A program made the translations under genes and the position numbers. This document shows, piece after piece, positions 7,401 through 10,600 of a stretch of DNA of 10,600 bases. The stretch comes from Phoronis ovalis (taxonomy: Eukaryota > Phoronida > Phoronidae). Each line of letters starts with the position of its first letter. Positions within the stretch are counted from its first letter, which is position 1. Below the pieces are notes generated by a model. That model ran no database searches, was not told the DNA's origin, and saw only the letters and a list, made by a program, of their open reading frames with translations. The stretch covers positions 1 to 10,600 of the forward strand of contig JAOXYB010061901.1 in assembly GCA_028565635.1 (NCBI GenBank), in the 5' to 3' direction.

Positions 7401-10120
7401 TGCATTACCAAGCTGTCAGCTGATGGGAATGTTGATATTCAATTGAAGAATGAATTTATTACACTACAACTACTGGAAATTGGTGATTCCCTCGATCTCG
7501 GAGATGAAGCTGGCAGGTATATCTTTTAGCTAACCTACATGTTTGCTATCTTGGTACATTTTTTGTGGAGACTTATCTGCATTTTAATGAGTCATATATC
7601 TTAAATATTGTGCTGCATCTATTAATTTGTATATTAATAGTAAAATAATTTTTAAAAAACATCAGCAGTTTTAATGGGATATTTAAGAATGCTTTTGTAC
7701 ATCTTGTAGGAAACAATTGAACAAACTTATTCGAGATATGGTAATGTCTAGAGACATATCACATACATTAGTGAGTCCACTGCTGAAGTTATTAAAGCAG
7801 ATTAAGAGTGATGATTTGGTCAGAATCCAGTTTCTAGTAGAAACTATATCAGAAATCCGTGAACCAATCACAACTGTTGAACAGCTCTTGAGTAAGGAAG
7901 AACGAAGACAACTTGAACTTAAGGTAATGATATTTGATGTACCATTCAGTACTTAATTTTACATTAAATAAAATGTTTTTCAATACTTTTAACAGTAGAA
8001 CATATAAAACAATGTTGCTATAAAGTAATGAGAAATCTTTACATTTGCGCCTCCTAATAACCTACTTTTGACAAAATATTTGCCACAAATACAAGCAAAA
8101 ATTTGTTTTGGTTTACACTTCACATGTTAATACACAAGTTGACATTCTTCTCCTTTTATGCTACTGCACCTGGTGCACCTATATATGTACATTCCATGCA
8201 TGAAATAAATGTGTACTCTGTTTGCATAATTAAAATTTTGATCTCTGTAGCTTGCTGGTGTGCGTGTTGAGTTGAATCAGGTGCGTGAAGAGTTGGACAA
8301 CTGTATTCAACAGCAAGAATTTACCAAAGCTGCAGAGCTAAAAGAGAAAGTTTCTGAACTTGAACAAAGCAGATCAACTCTAATGGATGAGAGTCAACCT
8401 AAAGTACAGGAGATCAGAACTGAACAGGTGCGTGTGACATTATATTGGCTTCAAAATCTTAGTTACAGTAAAAAGACTTTAAAACTAAATACTTGTTCCC
8501 AATTGTAAGGGAGTATGAAAAAAGTGTATTATTAATCAGGCTGTATGTGTCATTGTGTATTGCTTTCCTTTTTTTCTTGCAAAATTTTTTATAATTTATA
8601 AAATGTAATGTTCTTAATGTGAGATACTTGAATATTGGGAAACTATGTAAATATGCAAAATAGACATGTAAACATTTTGGAAAATTATTGTTATATTGAA
8701 TTAAAGAGTTTTAAGATTGAGAAATTAACAAAATGTGGAAAATGGGGTGTTTTTAAAATTTAGAACCATATCAATTAATAGAGATTCTTTACCTACAACT
8801 TCCATCCAAATAGAAAGAATCAATATTCAATGTTTGCTGTTAAAAATTTTAATTAATAAAACACGTTATCATTTATTCTGAATTTATTCTATAGGTCTGG
8901 TTTAATCATAAAATTGTCTGTATCATGTCTAAACACTTATGATTGTCGTTAATACTTACCTACTGACTTGTCTTCTTTGTAACTGATGGGACATTAAGGT
9001 TGTTGATAGTGGTGATTAATGTGAAAAAAATTTGATATTTATATATTTTATTCTTTTCATATCTCATAGAATGATGCTACTACTTTACTGAAATGCATGA
9101 GTATTGCTGTTGAGATGCTGAGTGATGTTGCACTCAAAGACGTCACTCCAACATTACACTCTTTAATAGACAGTTTGGTAAGTCTTTATATCTGTCAATT
9201 AACAGACAAACTTCATGTAACAATAATGCTGATGCCACATTGTTTTTAAAGGGTATTCTGCCACAGTTTGTATAAAAATCCAAGTAATAAAAGTTCAAAA
9301 GTGTTAAAAGTTTCTTTAAAACATTAAGACATGCTGAAAAGATGCCATAGTGATAAGCAGTGTTTGTTTCTACGTAAAAGTAACTGTTGGAATAATAACC
9401 TTTTTTTGTTTTTAGATTTTGCCTGGCATTCAGAATGAAGATCCTGCCGTGAGAAATCAAGCTGTAAAGTCCCTGGGGTTGTGCTGTCAAACTAGCAAAG
9501 ACGTAGCTCGGGCACATTTGCTGCTATTTTTACAGGTTAATAAACATTAAGACATCACAATAAAACGCACAAAAACTGTTATTCTGAACTCCATCTTTCA
9601 GATTCTTCGTTGTGATTACAAAACATTGCAAGATAGGTTTGGAATATACGTTGTGTTTTTTTGTAAAGGCATCAAGAGAAAATATGGGCTGTAGATTTCA
9701 AGTTTTACAGGGCTACCCACAAGCATGTTTATTATTATATTTCTTTGCCAGTGAAGTACATTTTAACCAGTTAGCATTGTACCATTAAAGGGCACCTGAA
9801 AATAATTATAATTATGGACACTAGATGGCTGAATAAAGTTTGACTGAGAGATGGAGATGTGGAAAAAATTTGTATTATTGGCAAGATTGGGAGAGGTGGG
9901 GCAAAAATATTTGGAATTACTGGGGCAGGGTAGTTAGGTACCTCTATTAAAAAGTTCACACATCTTATGAATAAATAAAATCATTCTAGTGTTGTTTATT
10001 TGTTAATTATAGGTAACTCAGGTTGACCAAGAGGTGGTGAAAGTGTCTGCTCTTAAAGTTATATTCGATCTCATGCAAACTTTTGGCTTAGATTCATTTG
10101 ATGCTGAAGACAACAAGCAG
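4313..10120 (+). CDS. NCAPG: Condensin complex subunit 3 / CAP-G, amino-terminal part (12 exons, 3' end beyond the window)
   Basis: CAP-G is the HEAT-repeat subunit of condensin I. In the known complex it binds the kleisin CAP-H, and together they clamp DNA while the SMC2-SMC4 motor compacts mitotic chromosomes. Joining 4313-4411, 4787-5002, 5152-5380, 5959-6189, 6397-6589, 6770-6919, 7400-7516, 7710-7923, 8251-8427, 9070-9177, 9416-9535 and 10013-10120 gives 654 codons with no stop, matching metazoan CAP-G in order throughout. Diagnostic stretches are HHLKYALVVYNREPAVERML (residues 45-64), VRFRCCQMINKLL, VRIQAVAAVARLQDP, VRRAILSCIA and ETISEIREPI. HEAT-like helices fill about 30-480, a charged helical hairpin about 484-542, and HEAT helices resume after 543. 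All introns are GT..AG. ATG 4313 is chosen because an in-frame TAG lies 15 bases upstream and its context (CCACCATG) is favourable; ATG 4328 is an alternative. Family proteins have about 1000 residues, so roughly a third is missing at the right. Identification rests on recall of the vertebrate protein. Confidence 0.95.
4787..5002 (+). CDS. NCAPG: NCAPG exon 2 (residues 34-105)
   Basis: The acceptor is TTTTCAG|ACT and the donor CAG|GTATGA, both phase 0. It carries the family signature HHLKYALVVYNREPAVERML, then a serine- and acid-rich linker (SPKSESENDDSKD, about residues 82-94) at the place where vertebrate CAP-G has an acidic loop, and ends with the helix LFLLKLLEFLLQ. Confidence 0.93.
5152..5380 (+). 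CDS. NCAPG: NCAPG exon 3 (residues 106-182)
   Basis: The acceptor is ATTTCAG|TCG and the donor GAAG|GTATGA, leaving phase 1. It encodes classic HEAT repeats: DRAVRFRCCQMINKLLSNMG, then LRLRDKFPIVRIQAVAAVAR and LQDPTD. Basic residues in these helices (RLRDK, VRIQ) are the type that face DNA in condensin HEAT subunits. It is among the most conserved exons here. Confidence 0.96.
5721..5912. mobile_element. Short inverted-repeat element (MITE-like) in NCAPG intron 3
   Basis: The left end AGGGCTATTCCATTAAA (5721-5737) matches the reverse complement of the right end (5896-5912) at 15 of 17 bases, bounding a unit of about 192 bases with no coding capacity. G-rich blocks lie near both ends (about 5756-5769 and 5871-5885). 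A GGGCTATTCCATT terminus is a pattern I recall from abundant non-autonomous DNA elements in marine invertebrate genomes. Flanks hold TAA on the left (5718-5720) and TAA overlapping the right end (5912-5914), suggesting a TA or TAA target duplication, but the exact boundary is ambiguous. Confidence 0.65.
5959..6189 (+). CDS. NCAPG: NCAPG exon 4 (residues 182-259)
   Basis: The acceptor is TATTTCAG|CC and the donor GATG|GTAGGT; it enters and leaves in phase 1. It contains further HEAT units: DPNADVRRAILSCIAMSTKT, DRTRDVKEIVRKTAFQ, and AQRVKLLQDGLNDRD. The DVRRAIL and DVKEIVRK helices align closely with vertebrate CAP-G. Confidence 0.96.
6397..6589 (+). CDS. NCAPG: NCAPG exon 5 (residues 259-323)
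   Basis: The acceptor is TTTTACAG|AT; the donor is AA|GTAAGT, an excellent match to the consensus, leaving phase 2. Reads SNLVQAWLRYFGGNVIDLLK and CLDVEDS, then LDNLFKKTPIDELL, matching the family pattern of QGWLR..GNI..LL..LDVE. The TAA seen just past the exon in the same frame is part of the donor sequence and not the end of the protein. Confidence 0.95.
6770..6919 (+). CDS. NCAPG: NCAPG exon 6 (residues 323-373)
   Basis: The acceptor is CTTTCAG|GTTTG and the donor CGCAG|GTACTC, phase 2 on both sides. Encodes the region where family members read ..YW..LC.YLKS.G..GEE.LE.ILP; here it is VFYWKCICQHVKSLGVEAEE then KLEKLLP. The following intron is 480 bases. Confidence 0.93.
7400..7516 (+). CDS. 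NCAPG: NCAPG exon 7 (residues 373-412)
   Basis: The acceptor is TATTCTAG|TTGC and the donor GGCAG|GTATAT, phase 2. Reads CITKLSADGNVDIQLKNEFI and TLQLLEIGDSLDLGDEAG. The core FITLQLLEIGDSLDL aligns with the family's conserved FI..QLI.I..SLD helix. No other frame joins exon 6 to exon 8. Confidence 0.9.
7710..7923 (+). CDS. NCAPG: NCAPG exon 8 (residues 412-483)
   Basis: The acceptor is CTTGTAG|GAAAC and the donor AAG|GTAATG, ending in phase 0. It contains the helix pair MSRDISHTLVSPLLKLLKQI and VRIQFLVETISEIREPIT. The string ETISEIREPI is nearly identical to vertebrate CAP-G and anchors the identification. It ends in a charged segment, SKEERRQLELK, leading into the next exon's hairpin. Confidence 0.95.
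8251..8427 (+). CDS. NCAPG: NCAPG exon 9 (residues 484-542), charged helical hairpin
   Basis: The acceptor is CTCTGTAG|CTTG and the donor CAG|GTGCGT, phase 0 on both sides, so the 59 codons form a separable cassette. It encodes two predicted helices rich in E, K and Q, including LDNCIQQQEFTKAAELKEKV, a pattern resembling the UVR motif (L..C/A...Q.F..A..LK..I). It interrupts the HEAT solenoid at the same place as in vertebrate CAP-G. Confidence 0.94.
9070..9177 (+). CDS. NCAPG: NCAPG exon 10 (residues 543-578)
   Basis: The acceptor is TCTCATAG|AATG and the donor TTG|GTAAGT, phase 0. Reads NDATTLLKCMSIAVEMLSDV then TPTLHSLIDSL, matching the family's NDA.TL.KCL.I..ELL segment, where HEAT helices resume. 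It is preceded by the longest complete intron, 642 bases, in which I see no repeat or gene. Confidence 0.93.
9416..9535 (+). CDS. NCAPG: NCAPG exon 11 (residues 579-618)
   Basis: The acceptor is GTTTTTAG|ATTT; the donor is CAG|GTTAAT, weaker than the others, phase 0. Reads ILPGIQNEDPAVRNQAVKSL and GLCC, then ARAHLLLFLQ, a HEAT unit with the typical D.AVR..A...LG pattern, aligning with the start of the family's conserved carboxy-terminal HEAT domain. Confidence 0.94.
9784..9950. repeat. Possible degenerate MITE-like repeat in NCAPG intron 11
   Basis: G-rich, non-coding insert whose right half (9910-9929, GGAATTACTGGGGCAGGG within it) closely matches 5861-5880 inside the intron 3 element, in the same orientation. 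Loose inverted ends may exist: ATTAAAGGGCACCT at 9784-9797 against the reverse complement of AGGTACCTCTATTAA at 9936-9950, with gaps. It is a candidate diverged relative of the intron 3 element, with uncertain boundaries. Confidence 0.35.
10013..10120 (+). CDS. NCAPG: NCAPG exon 12 (residues 619-654); last exon in the window
   Basis: The acceptor is AATTATAG|GTAAC and the donor CAG|GTAAAG, phase 0. Reads VTQVDQEVVKVSALKVIFDL then MQTFGLDSFDAEDNKQ, matching the family's V.KISALKAIFD..MTFG helix. The acidic tail begins the variable linker that follows this helix in vertebrate CAP-G. A second AG nine bases into the exon (10019-10021) could give a product lacking three residues. The protein continues in exons outside the window. 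Confidence 0.93.
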
Positions 10121-10464
10121 GTAAAGATTGCATCATTCTACAACATAAGCGTTATTCAAAGATATCTTGAAGCAAACACTGAATGTGTTATGTTAAACAA
10201 GTCATGCTGTGTTATATTGAGATTCATTTGTAAAAATATAACATTTTGACCCAGGCATGTAACCATTATTGTAATTATGTCACATTTGTGACTCCCACTT
10301 CATGACAGACATTAAAGACCTAGGTTGTCAAAAGCATTGTGATTATCACTCACCAATGACACATTTGGCTTGCATGAATTCTTAGTAAAATTACACTGTA
10401 TTAAAAATGTGTAAAATCCACTGGATCAATATAGTTCAGAATACAAAGCAGTTGACTGTATTTA

Positions 10465-10600
10465 CAGGGTTCGTACAGTCTTGAAAATGTCTTGAATTTT
10501 AAGGGGTTTCTTGAAAAAGTCTCAATTTGGTTCAGCCTTGAAAAGGTCTTGAATTTTGGCCAAATGGCCTTGAAAGCCACTCCATAGGTCTTAAATATCA
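10465..10600 (+). mobile_element. Left end of a DNA-transposon-like repeat in NCAPG intron 12, cut by the window edge
   Basis: An abrupt change of texture begins at CAGGGTTCGTACAG (10465-10478) and is followed by degenerate repeated units of the type CTTGAAAAxGTCTTGAATTT at about 10479-10500, 10509-10521 and 10536-10557. I recall this terminus with internal CTTGAAAAGTCTTGAATTT units as a widespread non-autonomous repeat in animal genomes, and the CAGGG start is of the hAT type. The other end and any target duplication lie outside the window, so the class is an inference. Confidence 0.5.

Noticed and set aside
7683-7871. A minus-strand frame opposite exon 8
   Set aside because: Antisense shadow of a conserved exon.
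9143-9517. A 124-codon minus-strand frame across exons 10-11 and intron 10
   Set aside because: It runs antisense through two conserved exons and an intron, with no recognisable domain or codon signal of its own.
9771-9959. A proline- and isoleucine-rich minus-strand frame in intron 11
   Set aside because: It is the complement of the G-rich repeat at about 9784-9950; low complexity explains the openness.
1-10600. Bacterial operon, CRISPR array, tRNA or rRNA
   Set aside because: No regularly spaced repeats, no cloverleaf or rRNA-like sequence and no prokaryotic gene packing were seen; the spliced CAP-G gene shows an animal genome.

Overview
The window looks like nuclear DNA of an invertebrate animal, probably a marine one. 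It is AT-rich and mostly non-coding. One gene is cut into twelve short exons by introns of about 150 to 640 bases, each with GT..AG ends, and transposon relics lie between genes and in introns. The gene content does not let me name the phylum.

Left part (1-3110): two decayed protein-coding relics lie on the minus strand. Positions 1-254 hold the frame-broken amino-terminal part of a protein resembling the YqaJ/SWIM-type uncharacterised proteins that are common as repeat-linked families in cnidarians, molluscs and other invertebrates. Positions about 2040-3110 hold a second relic with three broken frames, a SAP-like DNA-binding hairpin and several in-frame stops. Between them (255-2039) is AT-rich sequence with only small hairpins.

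Middle (3111-4312): non-coding sequence that should contain the promoter and 5' leader of the main gene. I recognise no specific promoter element.

Right part (4313-10600): the plus-strand amino-terminal two thirds of condensin subunit CAP-G (NCAPG), the HEAT-repeat subunit of condensin I. Twelve exons join in frame into 654 codons without a stop. The gene continues beyond the window, so the carboxy-terminal part is absent. The introns carry repeat insertions: a short inverted-repeat element in intron 3 (5721-5912), a possible relative in intron 11 (about 9784-9950), and the left end of another DNA-transposon-like repeat in intron 12 (10465 to the window end).

The one certain functional product is CAP-G, which pairs with the kleisin CAP-H to hold DNA during mitotic chromosome compaction. 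The most unusual content is the pair of decayed same-strand genes at the left, possibly the wreck of one poorly described mobile unit.
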